From an uncultured Clostridia bacterium (GTDB lineage: Bacteria > Bacillota > Clostridia > TANB77 > CAG-508): a DNA stretch of 53,207 bases. Position numbers and translations under genes: made by a program. This document shows positions 42,330 through 50,166 of this stretch, one piece after another. Every line of letters starts with the position of its first letter. Within the stretch, counting starts at the first letter, position 1. Under the pieces are notes generated by a model. The model was not told the origin of the DNA. It saw only the letters and a program-made list of their open reading frames with translations, and made no database searches. The DNA lies in NCBI GenBank assembly GCA_944391965.1, contig CALXVH010000009.1:1-53207 (forward strand), given 5' to 3'.

Positions 42330-42863
42330 GTGGCAAAGAATAGAAAACTAGGAAAAACAACTGCACAAAGAAAAGCATTGCTAAGAACACAAGTAACTGA
42401 TTTATTAGTAAACGAAAAAATAACTACAACATTAGCTAGAGCTAAAGAAACTCAAGCTATAGCTAATAGTCTAATTGCTTTAGCTATTAAAGAAAAAGAT
42501 AATTTCGAAATGGAAGATAAAAAAATAGTAAGAGCAAAAAGAGATACTAATGGAAACAAAGTTACAGAATTAGTAAAAAGCAAAAATGGTAAGGAATATT
42601 TAAAAGTTGTTAAAGAAGAAGTAACAGAAAAAAGACAAAAAGATATGCCTTCAAGATTAAATGCAAGAAGAAAAATAATGAATACTGTTTGCAAAGTTAA
42701 AGATGCAGATGGAAGAAACATAGATATTCCAGCAAAATTATTTGGAGAATTAGCAGAAAGATATGCTACAGCTGGAAAAGTTGGAGGATATACAAGAATA
42801 ATTAAAGTAGGACCTCGTAAAGGTGATGCTGCAGAAATGGCAATATTAGAATTATTAAAATAA
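42330..42863 (+). CDS. rplQ: 50S ribosomal protein L17 with internal insertion
   Basis: L17 surrounds the tunnel exit. It starts with GTG at 42330 (AKNRKLGKTTAQRKALLRTQ) behind AAAGGTG; the in-frame GTG at 42321 overlaps that site. The 177 residues are longer than the usual 110-130. Between the second helix and PSRLNARRKIM there is an extra, charged segment of roughly 50 residues (about 57-105). The C-terminal GGYTRIIKVGPRKGDAAEMA is normal. Similar insertions exist in other Clostridia. It is the last gene of the operon, followed by a strong terminator. Confidence 0.95.
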   Translation: MAKNRKLGKTTAQRKALLRTQVTDLLVNEKITTTLARAKETQAIANSLIALAIKEKDNFEMEDKKIVRAKRDTNGNKVTELVKSKNGKEYLKVVKEEVTEKRQKDMPSRLNARRKIMNTVCKVKDADGRNIDIPAKLFGELAERYATAGKVGGYTRIIKVGPRKGDAAEMAILELLK

Positions 42864-42876
42864 TTAATAAATATAT

Positions 42877-42931
42877 AAACTACACCTAAAATATTAAATA
42901 TAATTTAGTATTTTAGGTGTAGTTTTTTTTA
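42877..42931 (+). terminator. Terminator of the S10-spc-alpha operon
   Basis: AAACTACACCTAAAATA (42877-42893) pairs with TATTTTAGGTGTAGTTT (42909-42925), a 17-bp stem followed by Ts. Confidence 0.85.
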
Positions 42932-42963
42932 TAATGTAAATAATTCATATATAGGAGAGATAT

Positions 42964-43782
42964 ATGAATTTAATTTGGGAAATTATAAAATTAATAATAG
43001 AATTATTAGTAATAATCTTTGTGTCTAAAAATTTATTGGTTCCAACACTTAGAAAAATTGGAGAACTTCTAGAATTAAAGCCACAGACTATAGGAAATAT
43101 TTCTGGAATTGCGACAAGTATTCCTGAATTTTTAACAGTAACATTTTCGTCAATTAGTGGTATGGCAGAGGCAGGAATTTTTAATATACTAAGTTCTAAT
43201 ATTATTAACAGTATTCAATATATATTGGCTATGGCTATAAATAAAAATCTAAGTGTTTTAAAAAATAAAGCTTTAAAAATAAATTTGATATTAGTTTTGC
43301 TAACAATAATCATCCCAATAATTATCTGGAAAATAGATATAGGAGATAGTGTAGTAATAGCTGTAATATATATTATATTATTTTATATTTTTAATAAAAT
43401 AAATAAGCATTATAGTGGAAGCTTAAATACTGAAACTAAAACAATTACACATATAAAACCGAATAAAAAGAAAATACCTATTTATCTTGTATATATTTTA
43501 CTAATAGGAATTATATTATATTTAGTAGGAAATTTGCTAAGTGACACGCTAGAAAATTTACGCTATATTTTTGATGTTTCAGAAATTATTATAGGTATAG
43601 TTTTGGGAATTGCAACAAGTATACCAGAATTTGTTACATTTATAGAAAGTCAAAGATTTCATAAAAATAGTAATGAAGAACTAGGTGTAATAGAAGCTAG
43701 TAATAATCTTTTAGTATCTAATACATTAAATCTATTTATAATTCAATCAATATCAATTATAATAATAAATTTTTTGGAATAA
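42964..43782 (+). CDS. CaCA-type sodium/calcium exchanger-like membrane protein
   Basis: A 272-residue membrane protein with two alpha-repeat motifs of the cation/Ca2+ exchanger family: GIATSIPEFLTV near residue 49 and GIATSIPEFVTF near residue 216, each followed by a conserved Asn-rich segment (SSNIINSIQ and VSNTLNLF). The two halves lie on either side of a short cytosolic loop (about 135-165). It is shorter than typical exchangers (about 320). The Glu of each repeat (PEF) is present, so exchange is possible; the ion is unknown. AGGAGAGAT precedes the ATG. Confidence 0.75.
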   Translation: MNLIWEIIKLIIELLVIIFVSKNLLVPTLRKIGELLELKPQTIGNISGIATSIPEFLTVTFSSISGMAEAGIFNILSSNIINSIQYILAMAINKNLSVLKNKALKINLILVLLTIIIPIIIWKIDIGDSVVIAVIYIILFYIFNKINKHYSGSLNTETKTITHIKPNKKKIPIYLVYILLIGIILYLVGNLLSDTLENLRYIFDVSEIIIGIVLGIATSIPEFVTFIESQRFHKNSNEELGVIEASNNLLVSNTLNLFIIQSISIIIINFLE

Positions 43783-43830
43783 TTTGAGAAAATTTGAATA
43801 TACTTACTATAGGATGATTGAGGTGATAAA

Positions 43831-44118
43831 ATGATTTATGAAACATATATAAAAGAAAGTAAAATTATAGATAAGACAGATGAAGAGAAAAGCTTAGATT
43901 TAGTTAAATCATTAATAAAGACAAAGATGGACTTAGAATTAGCAACTAAAAATTTTGAATTTGCTGATGGGGAGCTTGTAGATTATTATGTATATCAGAT
44001 GAAAGCTAATCAAGCAAAAATAAATTATTTATTGAAAAAGATAAAAAGAAGAGGGCTAATAATAGATAATATTCAAGAAAGAGATATTAGAAATTTAACA
44101 AAACAAGAAGCAATGTAA
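43831..44118 (+). CDS. DUF2508 (YaaL-like) family protein
   Basis: A 95-residue, mostly helical soluble protein with the DUF2508/YaaL pattern: LVKSLIKTKMDLELATKNFE and FADGELVDYYVYQMKANQAK. The function of the family is unknown. In Firmicutes yaaL lies between recR and bofA; here the bofA-like gene does follow (48 bp), but recR is not upstream. The start codon ATG at 43831 follows TTGAGGTGAT. Confidence 0.8.
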   Translation: MIYETYIKESKIIDKTDEEKSLDLVKSLIKTKMDLELATKNFEFADGELVDYYVYQMKANQAKINYLLKKIKRRGLIIDNIQERDIRNLTKQEAM

Positions 44119-44166
44119 TGTATATTTGTCCGTATATTATCATAAATATTAGTAGGAGTGATGTAT

Positions 44167-44430
44167 ATGGACTATAATAATATGTTAGTTTTTGCAGCAT
44201 CGATATGTTTTATATTTTTATTTGGAAGAATATTTGTAAAACCACTTAAGTTTATATGTAAATTGGCACTAAATTCGGTTCTAGGAGGTTTATTAATATT
44301 AGTAATAAACTTTATAGGTCAGGGATTTAATTTCCATATAGGACTAAATATTTTTACATCTGCCTTAGTTGGATTGTTAGGATTGCCGGGTGCAGTACTA
44401 TTAATAATATTGCAATTATTTATATTATAA
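44167..44430 (+). CDS. BofA family pro-sigma-K processing inhibitor
   Basis: An 87-residue membrane protein with two to three spans and the BofA pattern: FVKPLKFICKLALNSVLGGL, then ALVGLLGLPGAVLLIILQL. In Bacillus, BofA holds the SpoIVFB protease inactive until a forespore signal arrives. Many non-sporulating Clostridia keep BofA homologues, so the role should be checked. TAGGAGTG (44153-44160) fits the ATG at 44167; in-frame GTG 44158 and ATG 44161 are too close to it. It follows the DUF2508 gene as in other Firmicutes. Confidence 0.82.
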   Translation: MDYNNMLVFAASICFIFLFGRIFVKPLKFICKLALNSVLGGLLILVINFIGQGFNFHIGLNIFTSALVGLLGLPGAVLLIILQLFIL

Positions 44431-44520
44431 AAAAATACTTTTTAATATAAAATGTATATGATATAATTCCATTGTGGTAGATGTTGCCAGTTAAAAAGAT
44501 AAAAAGAATGGAGAAATAAA

Positions 44521-45381
44521 ATGATTAATGAACTTAACCCTATAGGAATTGGAACATATAAATTAGATATGGAAAATAAAGAAGAAACATTAGAAGGATT
44601 ATTATATTCAGTAAAAAAAGGACAAAACTATATAAGTACAAGTTTAATGTATTCAAACTATGAAATTGTCGATTTTTTAAAACATTTTTTTGATAAGATT
44701 AACAGAGCTGATATATTTGTAATGTCACACTTGGAAAAGTATATAGAAAATAAAGATGATGTAGAAAAACAAGTAGATGAGTATTTAAAAAGAATGAATA
44801 TAGAATATATAGATGCATTACAAATTCATACGCCAGAAGTATGTAAAATACCCTTATTAGATGTATATTATGAAATGCAAAAAATGTGTGAAAAGGGAAA
44901 GGTTAGATACTTATCTACTAGTAATACAACATTAGAGCAATTAAAAGAATTAAATAAAAATTTTGGAATATTTAGTTTTGAGGGAGTATATAATTTAGAT
45001 TGTAAAATATATGAGAATATTGGATTAGTTGAGTATTGTAAAAATAACAATATAAAATTTATATGTTATCAAGCATTAAGGAGAAATAAGATAGCAGAAG
45101 CAAATTATAAATTTTTAGTAGAAATGGCAAAAAAATATAATAAAACTCAGAATCAAATTCTAATTAATTGGATGTTAAAAGAAAAAGGATTATTCACATT
45201 GATAAAAACAACACAAAAGGAATATATAGATAGTAATTTAGAAGCATTGGATTTTAAATTACAACAAGAAGATGTACAATTATTAAATGAATTTCAAAAT
45301 GAAAAATTTAATAATATAGAAATAGATTGGGAAGCTAATAAAGGTGGGGTAACCATAGATAAATTGGCCAGCCAATTTTAA
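44521..45381 (+). CDS. Divergent aldo/keto reductase family protein
   Basis: A 286-residue protein with the (beta/alpha)8 pattern of aldo/keto reductases: an N-terminal PIGIGTYKLD, GKVRYLSTSN, then QNQILINWMLKEKG near the C-terminal NADP-binding region (LIKTTQKEYIDSNLEAL). The catalytic tetrad looks changed: the usual Asp in IDTS is Ser39 (ISTS), Tyr44 is kept, the Lys position in strand 3 appears to be His70 (FVMSHL), and the His is kept as His103 (LQIHTP). It may be inactive as a reductase. The ATG follows TGGAGAAAT; TATAAT-like boxes are upstream. The gene ends in a terminator shared with glmS. Confidence 0.8.
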   Translation: MINELNPIGIGTYKLDMENKEETLEGLLYSVKKGQNYISTSLMYSNYEIVDFLKHFFDKINRADIFVMSHLEKYIENKDDVEKQVDEYLKRMNIEYIDALQIHTPEVCKIPLLDVYYEMQKMCEKGKVRYLSTSNTTLEQLKELNKNFGIFSFEGVYNLDCKIYENIGLVEYCKNNNIKFICYQALRRNKIAEANYKFLVEMAKKYNKTQNQILINWMLKEKGLFTLIKTTQKEYIDSNLEALDFKLQQEDVQLLNEFQNEKFNNIEIDWEANKGGVTIDKLASQF

Positions 45382-45391
45382 GATATAAACA

Positions 45392-45418
45392 AAAAAGCGA
45401 CTTTTAAAGTCGCTTTTT
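45392..45418. terminator. Bidirectional terminator between the reductase-like gene and glmS
   Basis: AAAAAGCGACTT pairs with AAGTCGCTTTTT around a TTAA-type loop, with T-tracts on both strands. It serves both converging genes. Confidence 0.8.
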
Positions 45419-45424
45419 ATGATG

Positions 45425-45456
45425 TAGGGAAAAAAGGAACGTCCCTAAATCCCTAT
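45425..45456 (-). repeat. REP-like palindrome, copy B (at the glmS stop codon)
   Basis: On the minus strand it reads ATAGGGATTTAGGGACGTTC and closes with TCCCTA, close to copy A at 23726. The TAG within ATAGGG is the glmS stop codon (45453-45455). Confidence 0.75.
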
Positions 45457-47276
45457 TCAACTGTTACAGATTTTGCTAAATTTCTAGGTTTATCAACATC
45501 TAATCCCTTTTCTTTTGAAATGTAATATGCAAGTAATTGCAAAGGTATTATAGATAATATTGGTGATAAACAAGGTTCTGTATCAGGAATATTTATTACC
45601 TTAAAGAACTGTGATTCATTTATCTTTTGGTTTGTTATTACTAAAGTTTTAGCTCCTCTTGTAATAACTTCTTGGATATTACTAATTGTTTTTTCAACCA
45701 AATTAGGGTTTGTAATAATTCCTACTACTGTAACATCATTTTCTATTAAAGCTATAGGGCCATGTTTTAATTCTCCTGCAGCATAGCTTTCAGAATGAAT
45801 ATATGAAATTTCTTTTAATTTTAAAGAACCTTCAGATGCTACATAGTAATCTACACCTCTACCTAAGAAGAACATATCTGTTTCTTTATATACGATATTA
45901 GCAAAGTTTTTTACTTCTGCAACATTTCTTAATGTTATTTCTGCTTTTTTTGGTAATTCCAAAAGTTCTTTTTTCATCGCATCAATTCTTGAGTTTGGAA
46001 TTCTATCTAAAACTTCTGCAAAATATAATGCTAAAATATTTAATAAAACAACTTGTGAAGTATATGCTTTTGTAGAAGCAACAGCAATTTCTGGACCTGC
46101 ATGTGTATAAATGCAGTAGTCTGCTTCACGAGTTATAGAGCTACCAATAACATTAGCTATTGCAATAGTTTTAGCACCTTTACTTTTTGCTAATTTTAGA
46201 GCTGCAATTGTATCAGCTGTTTCGCCAGATTGACTAATATAAATACATAAAGTATGTTCATCTATTAAAGGATCTCTGTATCTAAATTCTGAAGCTATAT
46301 CAACTTCTGTTGGAATTTTACAGAAATTTTCGAAAGTTGCTTTTGTAGCAAGCCCAGCATTCATTGCTGTACCACATGCAACAATATATATTCTATTAAT
46401 AGTTTCTAAAAATTCTTTTGTTATTTCGAAATCATTAAAAGATATTTTATCTTCAGATAATTTTGAGCCAATTGTTTCTCTTATCGCATTTGGTTGTTCA
46501 TAAATTTCTTTTAACATGAAATCATCATATCCATCTTTTTCTGCTGATGCAGTATTCCATTCGATACTTTTAATTGGTTTATCAATTCTATTTAAATTAT
46601 TGTCATAAAAATCTATATTATCTCTTGATAATACTGCAAATTCTCTATCATTTAAAAAATAAAAATCTTTAGTAAAAGATAGAATAGCAGGGATATCAGA
46701 AGAAATATAATTTTCGTTTAATCCTCTACCTATAACTAAAGGACTATCTTGTCTTACAACAATCATATTATCTGGATAATATTTGCACAAAATTTCTAAT
46801 GCAAAGCTTCCTTTTAACTCATCACAAGCTAATTTTACAGCTTTTAAAAAATCTTTATCTTTTTTATAATAATAATTAATAAGATTTGGAATAACTTCTG
46901 TATCTGTATCAGAAAGGAAAGTATATCCATTATTTTCCAAAAATTTTCTTAGTTCATGATAATTTTCTATTATACCGTTATGTACAACAGCAAATAGGTT
47001 TTCATTGTCATAATGTGGATGTGAATTTGTAGCTGAAGGCTTTCCATGTGTTGCCCATCTAGTATGACCAATACCAATAGTACCTTCTAAATCATTTATT
47101 CCATCCATTGCCTCTAAATTTGCAATTCTTCCTTTTTCTTTGATAACTTTTATGCCATCTTTTTCTACTGTGGCAATTCCTGCAGAGTCATAACCTCTGT
47201 ATTCTAATCTAAGTAAACCGTTAATTAATATGGGTTTAGCTTTCTTGGTTCCTATGTAACCAATTATTCCACACAT
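45453..47276 (-). CDS. glmS: Glutamine-fructose-6-phosphate aminotransferase (isomerizing)
   Basis: GlmS makes glucosamine-6-phosphate from fructose-6-phosphate and glutamine, the first step to UDP-GlcNAc and peptidoglycan. The 607-residue protein has the N-terminal glutaminase domain (MCGIIGYIGTKKAKPILING; Cys2 is the nucleophile), LRLEYRGYDSAGIA and HTRWATHGKPS. Two SIS domains follow (ISQSGETADT; the second near HSESYAAGELKHGPIAL), and the typical end LAKSVTVE. Translation starts behind AGGAGG. A glmS ribozyme upstream gives feedback by glucosamine-6-phosphate. The stop lies in a dispersed palindrome. Confidence 0.97.
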   Translation of the reverse strand: MCGIIGYIGTKKAKPILINGLLRLEYRGYDSAGIATVEKDGIKVIKEKGRIANLEAMDGINDLEGTIGIGHTRWATHGKPSATNSHPHYDNENLFAVVHNGIIENYHELRKFLENNGYTFLSDTDTEVIPNLINYYYKKDKDFLKAVKLACDELKGSFALEILCKYYPDNMIVVRQDSPLVIGRGLNENYISSDIPAILSFTKDFYFLNDREFAVLSRDNIDFYDNNLNRIDKPIKSIEWNTASAEKDGYDDFMLKEIYEQPNAIRETIGSKLSEDKISFNDFEITKEFLETINRIYIVACGTAMNAGLATKATFENFCKIPTEVDIASEFRYRDPLIDEHTLCIYISQSGETADTIAALKLAKSKGAKTIAIANVIGSSITREADYCIYTHAGPEIAVASTKAYTSQVVLLNILALYFAEVLDRIPNSRIDAMKKELLELPKKAEITLRNVAEVKNFANIVYKETDMFFLGRGVDYYVASEGSLKLKEISYIHSESYAAGELKHGPIALIENDVTVVGIITNPNLVEKTISNIQEVITRGAKTLVITNQKINESQFFKVINIPDTEPCLSPILSIIPLQLLAYYISKEKGLDVDKPRNLAKSVTVE

Positions 47277-47296
47277 ATATTGTTCCTCCTATAAAA

Positions 47297-47453
47297 AAAT
47301 AACCAAAAAGTAACAATATAGCTACACAATTAGATTTGTTCTACTATCACTAGTAGGTTTTGCTAATATTTATGGTTGTAGCAAACCACAGAGTACCCGC
47401 CGAATATTTCGATAAACTCTGACCTCGTCAACACTGTAAGTGTCCTGGCGCTT
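47297..47453 (-). ncRNA. glmS ribozyme-riboswitch
   Basis: The minus-strand leader of glmS carries the ribozyme core in order: GCGCC (47451-47447) after AAA, GTGTTGACGAGG, a stem with TATCGAAATATTCGGCGG, then CTCTGTGGTTTGCTACAACC and a 3' domain with AAAACC and GTGATAG. Cleavage is expected just 5' of the G at 47451. In this class, glucosamine-6-phosphate acts as coenzyme for self-cleavage, and the cut mRNA is degraded. The 5' limit is well set; the 3' limit is approximate. Confidence 0.88.
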
Positions 47454-47466
47454 TGTATAATTGTCA

Positions 47467-47497
47467 TTTATAATATATAAAATAAACCTCCTTTCAA
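47467..47497 (-). promoter_or_regulatory. Promoter candidate of glmS
   Basis: On the minus strand TTGAAA (47497-47492) is followed by an AT-rich -10 region (47474-47467, ATTATA at 17 bp or TATAAA at 19 bp). An inverted repeat GTAAAC-CAAAAA-GTTTAC lies just upstream (47511-47528). Confidence 0.4.
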
Positions 47498-47668
47498 ATT
47501 TTATTATATTGTAAACTTTTTGGTTTACGTTATTATATTATAATAAAATAAAAAAAGTATCAAGTCCCTAGCAAAATTAATAAGTATTGCTAATTTGATA
47601 AATATGGTATAAAATAAAGAAATGTAGCTAAATGTTTATGTTATCAATCCAGAGTTGGAGGGAAGATT
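47498..47668. other. AT-rich divergent gap between glmS and the 151-aa gene
   Basis: Apart from the inverted repeat at 47511-47528 and a TATAAA box at 47608-47613 that may serve the next gene, I see no gene or structure here. Confidence 0.5.
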
Positions 47669-48124
47669 ATGTTATTGAAGATGGATGATTATTATCGGAT
47701 TTGGTACGAAGGAAAAAAATTTGATTTCAAAGTTTTAGAAATCAGAGAGTCCACACACATGTGGGTTGTGGGTAGTAACGAAAAGGCTAAAGAATTACAT
47801 GTTAGATTTCTTAAGCCAAATGAGATACCTGATGAAAAATATTATGCAGATTTGTTTGATGCATTAAAAAAAGAAGTAAGAACTGGACGATTTGCTGAAA
47901 AATTTGGAAAGAATATATTAGAAATAGTATTCCAATTTAACAAAGGGGTCACAATTCGGTTCCTTGCTAACAATATAAGGGCCGAAATCGGAACAAGGGT
48001 AGCAGAAACAGTATTATTCATGAACGGTAAAGAAATTTATGACGAATTAGATCGCTTGTTTATGAAATTGAGCAAAAGTCAAACTGATCTTTGGATTTGT
48101 TCAGACTTTAATGAAAATGTATGA
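47669..48124 (+). CDS. Unknown soluble protein, 151 aa
   Basis: I do not recognise this protein. It starts MLLKMDDYYRIWYEGKKFDF, has no signal or membrane segment, and looks like a compact alpha/beta protein: strands around DFKVLEIRE and ILEIVFQFNKGVTI, and helices around YYADLFDALKKEV and IYDELDRLFMKLSK. TTGGAGGG precedes the ATG. Codon use differs from most neighbours (CGG, AGG and GTC occur more). It stands alone between the glmS leader and uvrC, with a hairpin behind it (GCGTCTCA/TGAGACGC near 48143-48163) that has no clear T-tract. It could be a recent acquisition. Confidence 0.65.
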   Translation: MLLKMDDYYRIWYEGKKFDFKVLEIRESTHMWVVGSNEKAKELHVRFLKPNEIPDEKYYADLFDALKKEVRTGRFAEKFGKNILEIVFQFNKGVTIRFLANNIRAEIGTRVAETVLFMNGKEIYDELDRLFMKLSKSQTDLWICSDFNENV

Positions 48125-48137
48125 AAGAAATCTGGTA

Positions 48138-48170
48138 TAAATGCGTCTCAGAGATGAGACGCGTTTATAC
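48138..48170 (+). terminator. Possible terminator hairpin behind the 151-aa gene
   Basis: ATAAATGCGTCTCA pairs with TGAGACGCGTTTAT around GAGA. The stem is strong, but the T-run is short, so termination is uncertain. Confidence 0.5.
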
Positions 48171-48198
48171 GTATATTAAAGAATAGTTTAAGTGAATA

Positions 48199-48227
48199 TT
48201 GAAACAAGTTTTGAAGAATGCTATAAT
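48199..48227 (+). promoter_or_regulatory. Promoter of uvrC
   Basis: TTGAAA (48199-48204), 17-bp spacer, TATAAT (48222-48227), 31 bp before the start codon. Confidence 0.7.
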
Positions 48228-48258
48228 ATATTGAATAATAAATAGGAGAGGTAAAAGA

Positions 48259-50055
48259 ATGGGGGCTAAGTTTAATATAGAAGAGGAGATTAAAAAGTTA
48301 CCATCTAAGCCAGGTGTATATCTTATGCACGATAAAAATAATAATATCATATACGTTGGTAAAGCTATTTCACTAAAAAGACGTGTTACGTCATATTTTA
48401 GGAAAACAAATAAAACTGAACGTATAAAAAAGATGGTATCTTTAGTTGATTATTTTGAATATATAGTTGTAAATAACGAAGCAGAAGCATTAATTTTAGA
48501 ATGTAATTTAATAAAAAAATATAGACCAAAATTTAATGTATTATTAAAAGATGACAAAACATATCCTTATATAAAAATAGATATAAAATCAGATTTTCCA
48601 AATGTAATTATAACAAGAAGATTAATAAATGATGGGTCAAAATATTTTGGACCATATGCTAATCCTGGAGCAGCAAAAGAAATGGTTGATTTTATAAAAA
48701 GTAAATATAAAATTAGGCAATGTAGAAGTTTTAAATCAACCCAAAGACCATGTTTAAATTATCATATAAAGAAATGTTTCGCACCATGTGTAGGTTATAT
48801 ATCTAAAGAAGATTATAGAAAACAAATAGATGAGATAATAGATTTATTAGATGGAAAGACAAGTAAAATAATAAAAGAGCTTGGAGTTCAGATGGAAGAA
48901 GCTTCTAAAAAATTAGAATTTGAAAAGGCTGCATATTTAAGAGATAAAATGGTAGCAATCGAAAGAATTTCGGAAAAACAAAGAGTATCTAATATTTCGG
49001 AAAATAATATAGATGTTATTGGAATTGCAAAAAATGAACTAGAAGTTTGTGTAGAAATATTTTTTGTAAGAGGAAGTAAAATGGTTGGCAGAGAATATTA
49101 CTTCTTCCAAGATTTAGTTGATATGTCAGACAGCGAGATTTTATCAGGTTTTATAAAACAATATTATATGGATAATCCTAATTTACCAAATAAAATTATG
49201 ATGAGAGATGAGCCAGAAGACAAATACACAATAGAAGAATGGCTTTCTAATATTGCAAATCATAAGGTAGAGATAAAGACTCCTCAAAAAGGTGAAAAAC
49301 TTCGTTTTGTGGAAATGGCAGAAAATAATGCAGAAGTTACTTTGAAGAATAAATTTGAAGATAAAAATACTTTGCTACTAGAACTAAAAGATGTATTAAA
49401 AATGGATAAGATACCAAGAAAAATTGAATGTTATGATATATCTAATATATCTGGCACAAACATGGTAGCTGGAATGTGTGTAATGCAAAATGGGATTATA
49501 AAGAAGAATTTATCTAGAAGATTTAAGATAAAAACAGTTTATGGGCAAGATGATCCTAGATGTATGGAAGAAGTAATAGAAAGAAGATTAAAACATTCTC
49601 TAAATGGAACTAGCACAGGTTTTGGAAATTTACCAGATGTAATATTTGTAGATGGAGGAATTACACAAATTAGAGCTGCAAGAAGAGTTATTGATAAATT
49701 AAATGTTGATATTAAAGTTTTTGGAATGGTAAAAAATGATAAACATAGAACTAGAGCATTAATGGATGAAGATAGAAATGAAATAGAAATATCAGAAGAA
49801 TTATTAAACTTAATTACAAAATTTCAAGATACTGTTCATGATACCGCAATTTCTTATCATAAAAAATTGCGTGAGAAAGAAATGACAGAATCAGCTCTAG
49901 ATAGAATTTCTGGAATAGGAGAGGTAAAAAGAAATTTATTATTAAAAAGATTTAAAACTGTTAGTAATATAAAAAATGCATCACCAGAAGAAATAATGAC
50001 TGTAAAAGGAATAAACAGAGATTTAGCAATAAAAATAAAACAAGAATTACAATAA
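48259..50055 (+). CDS. uvrC: Excinuclease ABC subunit UvrC
   Basis: UvrC makes both incisions in nucleotide excision repair. The 598-residue protein has the GIY-YIG nuclease (PSKPGVYLMHDKNNNIIYVG), a Cys-rich segment (RPCLNYHIKKCFAPC), a UVR motif (ASKKLEFEKAAYLRDKM, near 213-229), the RNase H-like second nuclease (IECYDISNISGT, VFVDGGITQI) and a C-terminal helix-hairpin-helix (ISGIGEVKRNLLL, VKGINRDLAIKI). GGAGAGG precedes the ATG. It is monocistronic; mfd at 19.5 kb acts in the same pathway. Confidence 0.96.
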   Translation: MGAKFNIEEEIKKLPSKPGVYLMHDKNNNIIYVGKAISLKRRVTSYFRKTNKTERIKKMVSLVDYFEYIVVNNEAEALILECNLIKKYRPKFNVLLKDDKTYPYIKIDIKSDFPNVIITRRLINDGSKYFGPYANPGAAKEMVDFIKSKYKIRQCRSFKSTQRPCLNYHIKKCFAPCVGYISKEDYRKQIDEIIDLLDGKTSKIIKELGVQMEEASKKLEFEKAAYLRDKMVAIERISEKQRVSNISENNIDVIGIAKNELEVCVEIFFVRGSKMVGREYYFFQDLVDMSDSEILSGFIKQYYMDNPNLPNKIMMRDEPEDKYTIEEWLSNIANHKVEIKTPQKGEKLRFVEMAENNAEVTLKNKFEDKNTLLLELKDVLKMDKIPRKIECYDISNISGTNMVAGMCVMQNGIIKKNLSRRFKIKTVYGQDDPRCMEEVIERRLKHSLNGTSTGFGNLPDVIFVDGGITQIRAARRVIDKLNVDIKVFGMVKNDKHRTRALMDEDRNEIEISEELLNLITKFQDTVHDTAISYHKKLREKEMTESALDRISGIGEVKRNLLLKRFKTVSNIKNASPEEIMTVKGINRDLAIKIKQELQ

Positions 50056-50065
50056 TATAATAAAT

Positions 50066-50099
50066 AACTGCTTTCGTGAATTATAGAGAGCAGTTTTTT
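50066..50099 (+). terminator. Terminator of uvrC
   Basis: AACTGCTTTC (50066-50075) pairs with GAGAGCAGTT (50086-50095, one mismatch), followed by a T-tract. Confidence 0.7.
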
Positions 50100-50166
50100 G
50101 TTAGACAATATATGGAAAAAATGGTATAATAATTATGTTTACAATCTGTTGAAAGGAGAAAGAATA

